The notes: generated from the sequence alone by a model not told the origin. Positions 24,539-33,893 are shown, numbered from the stretch's first letter. The stretch: DNA of 64,000 bases from Lutimonas vermicola (GCF_038433205.1 NZ_JBCDNA010000002.1:983499-1047498), one strand, 5' to 3'. A program made the numbers and translations.

Positions 24539-24721
24539 CTAGTTCTTAGCGTTGTCATATATCTTTTTAACCGCGTATCCAACACCTAAAGCGAGTAATC
24601 CAAAAATACCTCCGTCAATAGGTACCGGTGGTGGTGGTGGTGGCGGTCCTTGAGCTAGTGCCAAGTCAGAAACCAAGATAAAAGTAAAACACAGTATTAC
24701 TTTAAAGTATTTATTTGCCAT
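24539..24721 (-). CDS. Short secreted peptide with Pro-tract and PID-CTERM-like sorting signal
   Basis: 60 residues: a signal peptide (KYFKVILCFTFILVSDLALAQ), a seven-Pro tract, the motif PIDGGIFGLLALGVGYAVKKI (PIDGG, a hydrophobic helix, then Lys residues), and a short tail. The tripartite end resembles the small Pro-rich PID-CTERM proteins of flavobacteria, thought to carry a C-terminal sorting/anchoring signal. Almost nothing remains as a mature domain. It is convergent with ribE by 19 nt. Function unknown. The real-gene call rests on the clear signal peptide and motif. Confidence 0.75.
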   Translation of the reverse strand: MANKYFKVILCFTFILVSDLALAQGPPPPPPPVPIDGGIFGLLALGVGYAVKKIYDNAKN

Positions 24722-24990
24722 AAAAAATTACCCTTTTTTTTAGATCTTTAATATAACGTAAATAAATCTAATTTGTTGCAAATATATGAAAACGATTAAA
24801 AAATATGTCAATAACCATTAAATTATTTAACATTAATTCAATTGACAACTCAAACGTCAACATCAAATTTAAGAACTATAGATTATATTTAAATATTTAA
24901 TTCAAAATATTAATTAAATATTGCTAATTATTTTTCTTTTATTGCTAATTATTTCTCTTTTTATCCTCTTCATGAACAAGCCATGAAAAA

Positions 24991-25013
24991 AGCCCGAACA
25001 GCACGTTCGGGCT
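24991..25013 (-). terminator. Terminator after the CAU tRNA
   Basis: AGCCCGAAC (24991-24999) and GTTCGGGCT (25005-25013) form a perfect 9-bp stem with a 5-nt loop, followed by six T on the minus strand, directly after the tRNA 3' end. The AT-rich DNA from 24722 to 24990 holds no other gene that I can support. Confidence 0.9.
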
Positions 25014-25019
25014 TTTCTG

Positions 25020-25093
25020 TGGACCCACCAGGGCTCGAACCTGGGACCACCTGATTATGAGTCAGGTGCTCTAACCAACTGAGCTATGGGTCC
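25020..25093 (-). tRNA. tRNA with CAU anticodon (elongator Met or Ile2)
   Basis: 74-nt tRNA. Acceptor GGACCCA (25093-25087) pairs with TGGGTCC at the 3' end. D-loop AGTTGGTTAGA, anticodon stem CCTGA/TCAGG with loop CTCATAA (anticodon CAU), T-loop TTCGAGC, discriminator A at 25020, no encoded CCA. The CAU anticodon is shared by elongator tRNA-Met and lysidine-modified tRNA-Ile2, and I cannot separate the two by eye. It lacks the unpaired first base typical of initiator tRNA. Confidence 0.93.
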
Positions 25094-25140
25094 TAAATTT
25101 GAGTGCAATATTAATATTTTTTTACGTGATGCACAATAAT

Positions 25141-25148
25141 TATCTTTG
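25141..25148 (+). promoter_or_regulatory. Promoter -7 element for 25190 gene
   Basis: TATCTTTG matches TAnnTTTG and lies 41 nt before the ATG of the barrel protein. Confidence 0.5.
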
Positions 25149-25189
25149 ATTAATTTTTTGAAAAGAGTTAATCCAGAAAATAGTTAAAT

Positions 25190-25804
25190 ATGCTGAAATA
25201 CCTTAGTACAACTGTAAGTTTTTTATTCTTTATTTTCACCGCAATGGCTCAGGAAAAAGAAGTGATTGAAAACAATCCAAATTATCAATTTCAATCAGAA
25301 AAAAGACAGGAAACCCAAAAAACAGCTCCGGTAAAAAAAGTGTATACCTACAAAAGAAGCTGGAGCTTTGGTGGTAATCTTGGCTTGTCATTTTGGAATG
25401 GGGGAACGGATATTCTTATCGCACCTAAAGCCTATTACAACGTTTCGCCCAAATTTCTAACCGGATTTGGTTTAACCTATATCTATTCAGGGTATAAGGA
25501 CGATTTTGGCAAGTATAATCAAAATTCATTCGGGCCAAGTATTATGGGGGCTTTCAGGCCAGTTCCTTATTTACAGCTATCGGCTGAATATGAAGGTTTG
25601 CAAACCAATGGCAATGGCACGGTTTATATTTTGGGTAGTAACAATATCAAAAACAATTACTCCTACTGGAATAATGCCATCTATTTAGGAGCATCTTTTG
25701 TGTCAAGAAATGTGTCTTTTGGCGTTCGATATGATGTTTTATACGATGCTTCCAGAAGCGTATACAGCTCAGCCTGGTCTCCCGTTATTGGTTTTTATTT
25801 CTAA
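25190..25804 (+). CDS. Outer-membrane beta-barrel protein
   Basis: 204 residues. Signal peptide (MLKYLSTTVSFLFFIFTAMAQ) and a Gln/Lys-rich linker (about 25-58) precede a barrel of about eight strands with alternating aromatic residues (GGNLGLSFWNGG, KAYYNVSPKFLTGFGLTY, VSFGVRYDVLYD). It ends in aromatic Phe (GFYF), the expected BAM-complex signal. An OmpW/OprF-size porin-like protein of unknown role. Its last 20 nt overlap the convergent 118-residue gene. Confidence 0.85.
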   Translation: MLKYLSTTVSFLFFIFTAMAQEKEVIENNPNYQFQSEKRQETQKTAPVKKVYTYKRSWSFGGNLGLSFWNGGTDILIAPKAYYNVSPKFLTGFGLTYIYSGYKDDFGKYNQNSFGPSIMGAFRPVPYLQLSAEYEGLQTNGNGTVYILGSNNIKNNYSYWNNAIYLGASFVSRNVSFGVRYDVLYDASRSVYSSAWSPVIGFYF

Positions 25805-26141
25805 AAAACACCTTTTGCCATTCTCTTTTTAAGACCATTAAGGTAATTACCTGAGCAATTTTTTCAGGATCAGTGTCGACTATTGACTTTATAGTCTGCT
25901 CCGAAATGTCTACCCGATATAGAAAATTCAGGTAAGACCCAAAATCGTTGGCCATTAAATGTAAAAGCAAATGGTATATTTCATTGAGAAGCTCCTTGGC
26001 GGACAAGCTCTCAGCGCACATAAAATCAATTCCTGAAAGAGCAGCATCCTTATTCAGTTGTTGAATCAATTTTCCAAGAAGATGCCGTGATTCAATTTTT
26101 TCGACAAGAGCCAAACTTTCATTAAATTTCAAAGTCATCAT
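25785..26141 (-). CDS. Conserved hypothetical protein translationally coupled to polyprenyl synthase
   Basis: 118 residues, mostly helical, no signal peptide or membrane segment. The C-terminus is basic (LKREWQKVFFRNKNQ). Its ATG overlaps the stop of the polyprenyl synthase gene (ATGA), so it is likely co-translated with it, and a second Met follows at once. The 3' end overlaps the convergent barrel gene by 20 nt. No domain is recognised. A partner or regulator of the prenyltransferase is only a guess from position. Confidence 0.65.
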   Translation of the reverse strand: MMTLKFNESLALVEKIESRHLLGKLIQQLNKDAALSGIDFMCAESLSAKELLNEIYHLLLHLMANDFGSYLNFLYRVDISEQTIKSIVDTDPEKIAQVITLMVLKREWQKVFFRNKNQ

Positions 26142-27103
26142 GTTTTGCGTTTCATCAAACTCATTCCAAAATCCTTCAATACCGCTTTTTTCAATTTATC
26201 CAGTGAGAGTGATTCAATATCATTAAAAGCTTTTAAGGTAAATCTTTGAATTTCATCCTGCAACAATTCAGGAATCCCATATTTTATAAAGATGGCTTTA
26301 ACTTCGGAGATCTTTTCATCTTCATTATGTGCACCTGAATAAAGATCAAGTAATTTGATTTTATCCTCCGAATCGGCAAGTTCCAGGGCCTTGATATAAA
26401 GAAACGTTTTTTTACTCTCGACGATATCTCCCCCAATTCGCTTTCCAAAATCCTCTGAACCAAAAGTGTCGAGAAAATCATCCTGTAATTGAAATGCAAT
26501 GCCCAGGTTCAATCCAAAATCATAGATCTTATTTTGATCTTTAGAAGAGGCTTTAGCAACGATGGCTCCCATTTTCATGGAGGCCCCTACAAGAACTGCT
26601 GTTTTAAAACTGATCATTTTTATATATGCATTCATGGGCACATCCAACATGCGCTCAAAATCTATATCCAGTTGTTGTCCTTCACATACTTCCAGCGCGG
26701 TCTTATTATATAAGGAAATTAACTTTTTAAAAGTTGTTCCCTCATAATGCTCCAGTCTTTGGTTCGATTGAATCATAAGTGCATCACCTGAGAGTATTGC
26801 TGTATTCAGATCCCATTTGCTGTGAACTGTTTGCTTTCCTCTTCTCAGGTCAGCACTATCCATAATATCATCATGGATCAAGGTAAAATTGTGAAACATT
26901 TCCACTGATAAAGCGGCTTCCATAGCCTCATAAAAATCTCCGCCAAACAAATCACAACTCATCAAAGCAAGTACGGGCCTCATTCTCTTACCACCTAATG
27001 ACATGATATAATCAATTGGCTGATAAAGGTTTTCCGGTTCCTTAACAAGGATGTTTTTTTCCAGATAATTCAAAAAAGCCTCTCTGTAATTCTCTATTCT
27101 CAA
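26138..27103 (-). CDS. Polyprenyl (trans-isoprenyl) diphosphate synthase
   Basis: 321 residues. First Asp-rich motif LIHDDIMDSADLRRG, second LQDDFLDTFG, plus GGKRMRPVLALMS and FKTAVLVGASMKMG. It elongates allylic diphosphates with IPP for quinone side chains or carotenoid/geranylgeranyl precursors. Chain length is not readable with confidence. The start is unusual: no ATG is in frame before a stop, and TTG at 27103 (TTGAGAATAGAG) gives the expected N-terminus. It is coupled by ATGA to the downstream small gene and divergent from the TetR-efflux operon. Confidence 0.92.
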   Translation of the reverse strand: MRIENYREAFLNYLEKNILVKEPENLYQPIDYIMSLGGKRMRPVLALMSCDLFGGDFYEAMEAALSVEMFHNFTLIHDDIMDSADLRRGKQTVHSKWDLNTAILSGDALMIQSNQRLEHYEGTTFKKLISLYNKTALEVCEGQQLDIDFERMLDVPMNAYIKMISFKTAVLVGASMKMGAIVAKASSKDQNKIYDFGLNLGIAFQLQDDFLDTFGSEDFGKRIGGDIVESKKTFLYIKALELADSEDKIKLLDLYSGAHNEDEKISEVKAIFIKYGIPELLQDEIQRFTLKAFNDIESLSLDKLKKAVLKDFGMSLMKRKT

Positions 27104-27246
27104 AATTTTGTTTTTGGTAAAAATAATTAATCTGCTTGAATAGCCTCATTTGAAAATGTAATTTTCAATAAATCCGAATGGAGCCAAATGTAACAAACAC
27201 GTTTTGAGTTCGACACATATGCCCAATGTTAATTTTTGTAAACTTA

Positions 27247-27274
27247 GGAAACTTTTTTTGTTTTTAAAGTTTCC
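27247..27274 (+). promoter_or_regulatory. Candidate TetR operator (9-bp perfect inverted repeat)
   Basis: GGAAACTTT (27247-27255), a 10-nt spacer, then AAAGTTTCC (27266-27274). The palindrome covers the -33 element and spacer of the regulator's own promoter, the place for autorepression by a TetR dimer. Confidence 0.65.
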
Positions 27275-27288
27275 AGCATTTATCTTTG
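27257..27288 (+). promoter_or_regulatory. Promoter of the tetR-tolC-MFP-RND operon
   Basis: TTTG (27257-27260), a 20-nt spacer, TATCTTTG (27281-27288): a complete Bacteroidota promoter. Only six nt separate it from the ATG at 27295, so the transcript probably begins at or within a base or two of the start codon (leaderless). Confidence 0.7.
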
Positions 27289-27294
27289 TCGGCC

Positions 27295-27891
27295 ATGAAA
27301 GACAGGATTTTACATAAAGCGGCTGATATGTTTTTAAATTTAGGGTTTAAAAGCGTTACTATGGACGACATTGCAAATGAACTTGGGATGTCAAAAAAAA
27401 CTATTTACGCTCATTTTTCGACAAAGTTAAAACTTGTTCAAGCAGCCACTTTTCATGTCCTGGACAAAATCAATGAAACAATCGACAAAGTTTGTTCGGC
27501 AAATCACAATCCCATTGAAGAAATATTTACCATTAAATCCATGGTACATGACCAGTTGAAAAACGAAAAATCATCTCCCGCTTATCAGCTCCAAAAATAT
27601 TATCCCAAGGTCTTTCAACAGGTCAAGGAAAAACAATTTGAATGTGTCAGTGTCTGCATCGCAGATAATTTAAAAAGAGGAATCCGAGACGGCTATTACA
27701 GAAATGACATTGACATAGATTTGATCACCAGGTTTTATTTCAGCGGAAATATGAGTCTTACAAATAATGAAATTTTCCCTTTAAAAGTATATGACATTTC
27801 AATGCTGAAAGATGCCTTTCTCGAATATCATGTTAGAGCAATTTCAACTGAAAAAGGATTAAAAATGTTATCAAATATTCTTAAAAAATGA
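27295..27891 (+). CDS. TetR/AcrR-family regulator of the efflux operon
   Basis: 198 residues from the ATG at 27295 (MKDRILHKAADMF); an in-frame TTG three codons upstream lies inside the promoter and is rejected. N-terminal HTH: VTMDDIANELGMSKKTIYAHFSTK (about residues 25-48). The C-terminal helical ligand-binding domain is typical in length. It is first in an operon with TolC, MFP and RND genes; its stop overlaps the tolC start (ATGA). It probably represses its own operon at the palindrome 27247-27274 and responds to a substrate of the pump. Confidence 0.93.
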   Translation: MKDRILHKAADMFLNLGFKSVTMDDIANELGMSKKTIYAHFSTKLKLVQAATFHVLDKINETIDKVCSANHNPIEEIFTIKSMVHDQLKNEKSSPAYQLQKYYPKVFQQVKEKQFECVSVCIADNLKRGIRDGYYRNDIDIDLITRFYFSGNMSLTNNEIFPLKVYDISMLKDAFLEYHVRAISTEKGLKMLSNILKK

Positions 27892-29222
27892 AAAAAATAT
27901 ACGCCTTTCTGGTATTGACGATTTTTGTTTTCTCTGCAAAAGCACAGGAAACACTTGCCTTCACACTTGACGAAGCGGTCCAATATGCCTTGGAGCACAA
28001 CTATACGGTTAGAAATGCGGCGCTGGATATCGATGCTGCCGAAAAGCAAAAATGGGAAGCAACCTCATTTGGGTTGCCACAGATCGATGGAACTATTGAT
28101 TATCAAAATTGGATAAAACAGGCTGTTACCTTCCTGCCCGCAGAGATTGTAGGCGGTCCGCCCGGAGAATTTGAAGAGGTGGTTTTTGGGGCCAAACAAA
28201 ATATGAATGCAACTGTAACTTTAAATCAAATCCTTTTTGACGGCTCTTATTTAGTGGGCCTGCAATCTGCCAAAACCTTTTTGAAAATTTCAAATCTGGC
28301 AAAGGAAAAAACCGATCAAAGTATTCGAGAAGCAGTCATAAATGCATATGGAACGGTTTTGGTTTCCAAAGAAACCATAAAAATTCTAATCAAAAACAAG
28401 GAAGTATTAGAAAAAAACCTGCTTGAAACAAAGATGCTATTAGAAAATGGTTTCGCCGAAGAACAGGATTTTGAACAACAACAAATTACTTTATCAAAGA
28501 TCGACAATGCGTTGAACAGGTCTAGAAGAGAGGAATTTATCTATAAACAAATGTTTAATTTGACTCTGGGCATTCCCATCAACGAACCTGTAACACTGAC
28601 CGAAAACCTGGAAGCACTTGCTTTGAGAAGTACTGACATGAATATGATCACGACTGATTTTAACCTTGAGAACCATATTGATTTTAAAATTGCAGATAAC
28701 AAGGTTGAATCTGATGCCTTATTGGTAAAATATGAAAAAACCAAAGGCATGCCTTCCCTGAATGCATTTGTGAATTATTCACAATTTGCGAATAACAATA
28801 ATTTCATTTTCTTCGAAAGTCAGGATAATTGGTTCGACTCGTCTTTAATAGGTATCAGTTTAAAAGTTCCCATATTCAGCAGCCTGCAAAGAAGTGCCAG
28901 AACACAACAAGCCAAGATCAATTTAATGCAATCAGAAATCGACCTCAATGAGAAGTCTGAGGAGCTAAAACTGCAAGTGTCCACCGCGAAAAATAAATAC
29001 CAATTTGCCTTGGATCAATTTCAGACTTCAAGTAAAAACCTCGTATTGGCAGAGCGTATTGCAGATAAAGAACAAATTAAATTCTTTGAAGGCCTGAGCA
29101 CCAGCATAAATTTAACAAACGTTCAAAATCAATTATATAGCTCACAACAAGATTATATTCAATCAATTCTGGAAATCATTCAGACAAAAGTAGAATTAGA
29201 AAATGCACTTAACTTATTTTGA
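27888..29222 (+). CDS. TolC-family outer-membrane efflux channel
   Basis: 444 residues. Signal peptide MKKIYAFLVLTIFVFSAKAQ, then two OEP repeats with long amphipathic helices (FTLDEAVQYALEHNYTVRNA; the second around VESDALLVKYEKTKGMPSLNAF). It forms the trimeric channel across the outer membrane and periplasm for the RND pump encoded downstream. The start overlaps tetR by ATGA, and the stop (TGA) is one nt before the MFP ATG. Confidence 0.93.
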   Translation: MKKIYAFLVLTIFVFSAKAQETLAFTLDEAVQYALEHNYTVRNAALDIDAAEKQKWEATSFGLPQIDGTIDYQNWIKQAVTFLPAEIVGGPPGEFEEVVFGAKQNMNATVTLNQILFDGSYLVGLQSAKTFLKISNLAKEKTDQSIREAVINAYGTVLVSKETIKILIKNKEVLEKNLLETKMLLENGFAEEQDFEQQQITLSKIDNALNRSRREEFIYKQMFNLTLGIPINEPVTLTENLEALALRSTDMNMITTDFNLENHIDFKIADNKVESDALLVKYEKTKGMPSLNAFVNYSQFANNNNFIFFESQDNWFDSSLIGISLKVPIFSSLQRSARTQQAKINLMQSEIDLNEKSEELKLQVSTAKNKYQFALDQFQTSSKNLVLAERIADKEQIKFFEGLSTSINLTNVQNQLYSSQQDYIQSILEIIQTKVELENALNLF

Positions 29223-29223
29223 T

Positions 29224-30399
29224 ATGAAAAACATATTACCCCTGTTTATAATAGCAATCCTTCTTGCTTCCTGCGGCAATGGAGACAAAAAAAGCGTAGA
29301 GGCTGTTATTGAATCCCGGAACCTTGAATCAATTCGGGCTAAAAAATCCGAGTTGGTTAGCGAACAAAATCTGATTAAACGAGAAATTAAAAAACTCGAT
29401 ATCGCCATTGAAGAACTTGACGCTGGTAAAAGAATCCCTTTAATCACTTCTTTTAAACTAGAAGAAACTGAATTTAGGCATTTTCTGGAATTACAGGGAA
29501 ACGTGACGACTAAAAATCTCTTGATGATCTATCCTGAATTCTCTGGGGTTCTCTCGAATGTTTATGTCAAGGAAGGTCAAAAAGTGGAAAAAGGACAAAT
29601 ACTTGCTAAAATAGATGACGGAGGATTAAGTCAGCAACTGGCTCAGTTGAAAATCCAGGCCGACCTGGCCAAAACGACTTTTGAAAGACAGCAAAGGCTT
29701 TGGGATCAGAAAATCGGAAGTGAAATGCAATATTTGCAAGCCAAATCAAATTATGAAGCACAAAACCAGGCCATTGCTCAATTAGAACAACAAGTTGCAA
29801 AAACGATTGTGCGAGCTCCTTTCTCGGGAACTATTGATGATGTATTAACCGAACAAGGAAGTGTCGTTATGCCGGGGCAATCAGAACTGATGCGAATAGT
29901 GAACCTCGACAACATGTACATAGTTACCGATGTCCCTGAAAAATACATTACAACAATTACCAAAAACAAAAAAGTGGAAGTGGAGTTTCCAGTATTGGGT
30001 ATAAAGATTGAATCTAAAGTTCGGCAAGTAGGAGATTTTATCAATCCAGATAACAGAACGTTCAAAGTGGAAATATCTGTACCCAATAAGGAGAAGTCTA
30101 TAAAACCCAACCTAACTGCCAAACTAAGAATTAATGACTATTCTAACGAAAAAGCCTTACTCATTCCTCAAAGCGTCATTTCTGAAAATGCCAGTGGCGA
30201 ACAATATGTTTATGTCGTTAAAGACAAGACGGAAAATAATGAAGCCACAGCCGAAAAATTGATTATTGAAACGGGACTTACTCAGGGTGATTATATTGAA
30301 GTAACCAAGGGCCTGACATCGGGGAGTGAAGTGATCATGGAGGGTGCCAGAAGCGTGAATGACGGTCAAAAAGTGAAAATAATCAACCAAGACGCATAA
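29224..30399 (+). CDS. RND efflux periplasmic adaptor (membrane fusion protein), lipoprotein
   Basis: 391 residues from the ATG at 29224. Lipobox LLASCGNG (Cys17) shows a lipid anchor. A coiled coil (about 25-60, KKSELVSEQNLIKREIKKLD) precedes the lipoyl/barrel-sandwich domain (LSNVYVKEGQKVEKGQILAKIDDG), an alpha hairpin (about 140-195) and the second lipoyl half (TIVRAPFSGTIDDVLTEQG). The beta-barrel and membrane-proximal domains follow. It links the TolC-like channel to the RND pump. An in-frame start at 29203 overlaps tolC and is rejected because it would spoil the signal. Confidence 0.93.
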   Translation: MKNILPLFIIAILLASCGNGDKKSVEAVIESRNLESIRAKKSELVSEQNLIKREIKKLDIAIEELDAGKRIPLITSFKLEETEFRHFLELQGNVTTKNLLMIYPEFSGVLSNVYVKEGQKVEKGQILAKIDDGGLSQQLAQLKIQADLAKTTFERQQRLWDQKIGSEMQYLQAKSNYEAQNQAIAQLEQQVAKTIVRAPFSGTIDDVLTEQGSVVMPGQSELMRIVNLDNMYIVTDVPEKYITTITKNKKVEVEFPVLGIKIESKVRQVGDFINPDNRTFKVEISVPNKEKSIKPNLTAKLRINDYSNEKALLIPQSVISENASGEQYVYVVKDKTENNEATAEKLIIETGLTQGDYIEVTKGLTSGSEVIMEGARSVNDGQKVKIINQDA

Positions 30400-30401
30400 T
30401 T

Positions 30402-33400
30402 ATGGTCAAACAGAAAAAAGTACTCGACAAAGAGTTCGGTTTGTCGTCATGGGCTATCAATAATAAAACGACTATTTACGTTATTATTTTGATCATTCTA
30501 TTTTCCGGTCTGTCGTCGTATAACAATATGCCGAGAGAGAATTTCCCCGAAATTAAGGAAACCAAAATATACGTGAGTTCTATCTATCCTGGAAATACAG
30601 CGGAGGATGTTGAAAAATTATTGACAGATCCGATTGAGGAAAAGCTTAAAACTGTGAGCAATGTAGTCGAAATTACGTCTACTTCCCAGGAGGATTATTC
30701 GATGGTTGTGATCGAGTTTGATGAGAACATCAATGTTGATGATGCCAAACAAAAAGTGAAGGATGAAATTGATTCTGAAACGGCAGGAGAAGATTGGCCA
30801 ACCTTCAATGGTGCCAAAGTTGAACCTAACGTTTTTGAACTGACGCTTTCTGAAGAAATGCCCATCCTGAATATTAATATTACAGGTGATTATCCAGTTG
30901 AAAAACTCAAGGAATATGCAGAATATCTGGAGGATGAAATTGAAAACCTGCAGGAGATAAAGCAAGTTGATATAAGAGGTGCCCAGGAAAAGGAAGTTGA
31001 AATCGCCGTTGATATTTATAAAATGATGGCCGCAAAGGTTAGTTTTGATGACGTGATCAGTGCAGTAAACAACGGGAATATAACCATGTCGGCAGGAAAC
31101 CTTGTTTCAAGTGGTCAGAGGCGCACTATTAGAATCATAGGAGAAATTGACGAACCGTCGGATCTTGATGATTTTGTTGTAAAATCGGAAAATAACAGCC
31201 CCATTTATTTAAAAGACATTGCTAATGTATCTTTTAAAGAAAAAGAAAAAACAACCTATGCCAGAAACTTTGGAGAAGTTGTTGTGATGCTCGATGTGAA
31301 GAAAAGAAGCGGCAAAAACATGGTGGCTGCAGCTGAAAAAATACAAACCATTGTTTCGGATGCCAGGATCAATGTATTTCCAAGTGACCTAAGGATCTCC
31401 ATTACAAATGACCAATCTCCCAAGACTTTGGGTCAGGTCGATGATTTAGTGAATAATATTGTTTTTGGAATTATTCTGGTGGTCACGGTCCTGATGTTCT
31501 TTTTAGGATTTAGAAATGCGCTCTTTGTAGGGTTTGCCATTCCTATGTCTATGCTTATGTCTTTGATGATTTTAGATGCTTTGGGATATTCCATGAACAC
31601 CATGGTGCTGTTTGGATTGATCATGGGACTTGGAATGCTGGTGGATAACGGTATCGTTGTTGTGGAAAATGTGTACAGACTCATGGATGAAGAAGGTATG
31701 AGCAGGAAAGAAGCCGCTAAAAAAGGAATTAGCGAAATTGCCTTTCCTATTATTATTTCCACGGCCACCACCATTGCTGCCTTTATACCTCTGGGGTTAT
31801 GGCCTGGTGTTATGGGGGAATTTATGATTTATCTGCCTATTACGCTATCGGTGGTGCTTGGTTCTTCGCTGGTTGTAGCGATCTTTTTTAATTCAGTAAT
31901 GGTTTCTCAATTTATGAGTATTGAAGATAAGGATATGTCGCGTAAAAATATTTTTACCATAACAGGGATATTGGTGCTGTTTGGGCTTCTGATCTTTTTT
32001 ATTGGAGGACAATACAAGATTTTCGGGTCTATTATGCTGACCACAGCCATCCTGCTTTGGGTGTACAGGTTGGTACTGAGAAAGATGGCAAATTATTTTC
32101 AGACAGAAATCCTGACAAAATCGGAAAAAATTTACGAAAAGACTTTAAAAACCTCCCTCAGTGGCTGGAAACCTTATGCCATTACAGCGGGAACCATCAT
32201 CTTACTTTTTCTGGCCTTTGCCGGTTTTGGAGCCTCAGTGGCCACCCAAAGAACGAAAGTTGAATTCTTTCCTGACAACGTTCCAAATCAAATCATAGTA
32301 TATATTGAATATCCTCAAGGGACAGAAATTGAAAAGACCAACAATATTACAAAAGAGATTGAACAACGCGTTTATTCATTCTTAAATGCTGAAGAATATA
32401 AAGATGGTGACTATAATTTTATGGTCGAAAGTGCAGTGGCACAGGTTGGTGAAGGCGCAGGGAATCCTCAAACTGATGGGGGATCAGCCGCAGAGATGCC
32501 TCATAAATCAAAGATTACTGCATCTATGCGTGAATTTAAGTATCGAAAAGGCAAAGATAGTGAACAACTGAGGCAAAAAATTCAGGAAGCTCTTGTAGGG
32601 ATTTATCCCGGGGTAACCATCAGTGTTGAAAAAGAAGCCAATGGACCACCAGCCGGATATCCAATCAATATTGAAATAGAAGGTGATGACTACATTGAAC
32701 TCATTCATACTGCAGAAAAAATGAAAGATTTCATCAATATGCAAAGTATCATGGGAATAGATGAATTGAAAATTGACGTCAACCGTTCTAAACCCTCGAT
32801 GTATGTTACTGTTGACCGCAGAAAAGCCGGTGAGCTTGGGGTAAGTGCCGGACAGGTAGGCCAGCAACTGAGAAATTCAATCTTTGGCGCAAAAGCAGGT
32901 ATTTACAAGGAAGATGGAGAAGACTATGACATTTATGTAAGATTCAATGAAAAAGACAAGTATAATAAAAGTGCCATTTTTAACCAAAAGATTACCTTCA
33001 GGGACCCTGCAACCGGTAAGATAAAGGAGGTACCGGTGTCTGCTGTAACTGAACGGAAAAACAATTCTGCCTTCAGCGCAATCAAACACAAAGATGTAAA
33101 AAGGGTGGTTACCTTGTATTCGGCTCTTTCTCCGGGCTTTACTGATGCAGGAGCCATCGTCAACAGAATTCAGTCTGAAATGGAAGGTTTTTCTGACCTG
33201 CCGGCCGGAGTAAAAATTGACTACACAGGACAAATTGAGGAGCAGAATAAACAAATGGCGTTTTTAGTAGGAGCCTTTATATCGGGTCTCGGACTCATCT
33301 TTCTGATCCTGATCTTTCAATTTAACTCTGTATCGAAACCAGGAATCATTATGCTGGCCATATTTCTGAGTTTGATAGGCGTATTTAGTGGTCTGATCAT

Positions 33401-33893
33401 TACGGGAAATTCTTTTGTAATCATGATGACCATGGTTGGTATCATTTCCTTGGCTGGTATTGTGGTCAACAACGGGGTAGTACTGCTGGATTATACCCAG
33501 TTGCTGATCGATAGAAAAAAAGTTGAATTGGATATTGATGAAGATGCATATCTTGACAATGAAAATTTGCTTAAATCCATCGTGCAGGCTGGAAAAGCCA
33601 GACTGCGCCCTGTTTTGTTAACGGCTATCACAACCATATTGGGATTAATACCTTTAGCTGTTGGCTTCAATATAAATTTCTATACATTATTTACAGAGCT
33701 TGATCCTCAGATCTATATAGGAGGGGATAATGTAGTTTTTTGGGGACCATTGGCATGGACAGTGATTTATGGCCTTCTTATAGCTACTTTTTTAACGCTA
33801 GTCGTAGTTCCCATACTATTTTATTTAATAACCAGGTTTAAGATGTGGTTGAGAACAAAAACGCGACCGTCTGTAAATGCTGTGGATGACTGA
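30402..33893 (+). CDS. RND-family efflux permease (AcrB/MdtB-like)
   Basis: 1163 residues, twelve expected transmembrane helices with two large periplasmic loops (about 40-340 and 620-950). First helix near ITIYVIILIILFSGLSSY-like residues 20-40. The proton-relay region of helix 4 reads GMLVDNGIVVVENV: one Asp is kept and the second of the AcrB Asp pair is Asn. The size is somewhat larger than AcrB (about 1050), with an extra stretch near 505-545. Substrate unknown; drug, bile-type or metabolite efflux are all possible. It starts 2 nt after the MFP gene and ends at a large hairpin. Confidence 0.93.
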   Translation: MVKQKKVLDKEFGLSSWAINNKTTIYVIILIILFSGLSSYNNMPRENFPEIKETKIYVSSIYPGNTAEDVEKLLTDPIEEKLKTVSNVVEITSTSQEDYSMVVIEFDENINVDDAKQKVKDEIDSETAGEDWPTFNGAKVEPNVFELTLSEEMPILNINITGDYPVEKLKEYAEYLEDEIENLQEIKQVDIRGAQEKEVEIAVDIYKMMAAKVSFDDVISAVNNGNITMSAGNLVSSGQRRTIRIIGEIDEPSDLDDFVVKSENNSPIYLKDIANVSFKEKEKTTYARNFGEVVVMLDVKKRSGKNMVAAAEKIQTIVSDARINVFPSDLRISITNDQSPKTLGQVDDLVNNIVFGIILVVTVLMFFLGFRNALFVGFAIPMSMLMSLMILDALGYSMNTMVLFGLIMGLGMLVDNGIVVVENVYRLMDEEGMSRKEAAKKGISEIAFPIIISTATTIAAFIPLGLWPGVMGEFMIYLPITLSVVLGSSLVVAIFFNSVMVSQFMSIEDKDMSRKNIFTITGILVLFGLLIFFIGGQYKIFGSIMLTTAILLWVYRLVLRKMANYFQTEILTKSEKIYEKTLKTSLSGWKPYAITAGTIILLFLAFAGFGASVATQRTKVEFFPDNVPNQIIVYIEYPQGTEIEKTNNITKEIEQRVYSFLNAEEYKDGDYNFMVESAVAQVGEGAGNPQTDGGSAAEMPHKSKITASMREFKYRKGKDSEQLRQKIQEALVGIYPGVTISVEKEANGPPAGYPINIEIEGDDYIELIHTAEKMKDFINMQSIMGIDELKIDVNRSKPSMYVTVDRRKAGELGVSAGQVGQQLRNSIFGAKAGIYKEDGEDYDIYVRFNEKDKYNKSAIFNQKITFRDPATGKIKEVPVSAVTERKNNSAFSAIKHKDVKRVVTLYSALSPGFTDAGAIVNRIQSEMEGFSDLPAGVKIDYTGQIEEQNKQMAFLVGAFISGLGLIFLILIFQFNSVSKPGIIMLAIFLSLIGVFSGLIITGNSFVIMMTMVGIISLAGIVVNNGVVLLDYTQLLIDRKKVELDIDEDAYLDNENLLKSIVQAGKARLRPVLLTAITTILGLIPLAVGFNINFYTLFTELDPQIYIGGDNVVFWGPLAWTVIYGLLIATFLTLVVVPILFYLITRFKMWLRTKTRPSVNAVDD

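Noticed and set aside
24722..24990. CRISPR or small RNA in the AT-rich gap
   Set aside because: No repeated spacers or structured core seen; only low-complexity AT sequence.
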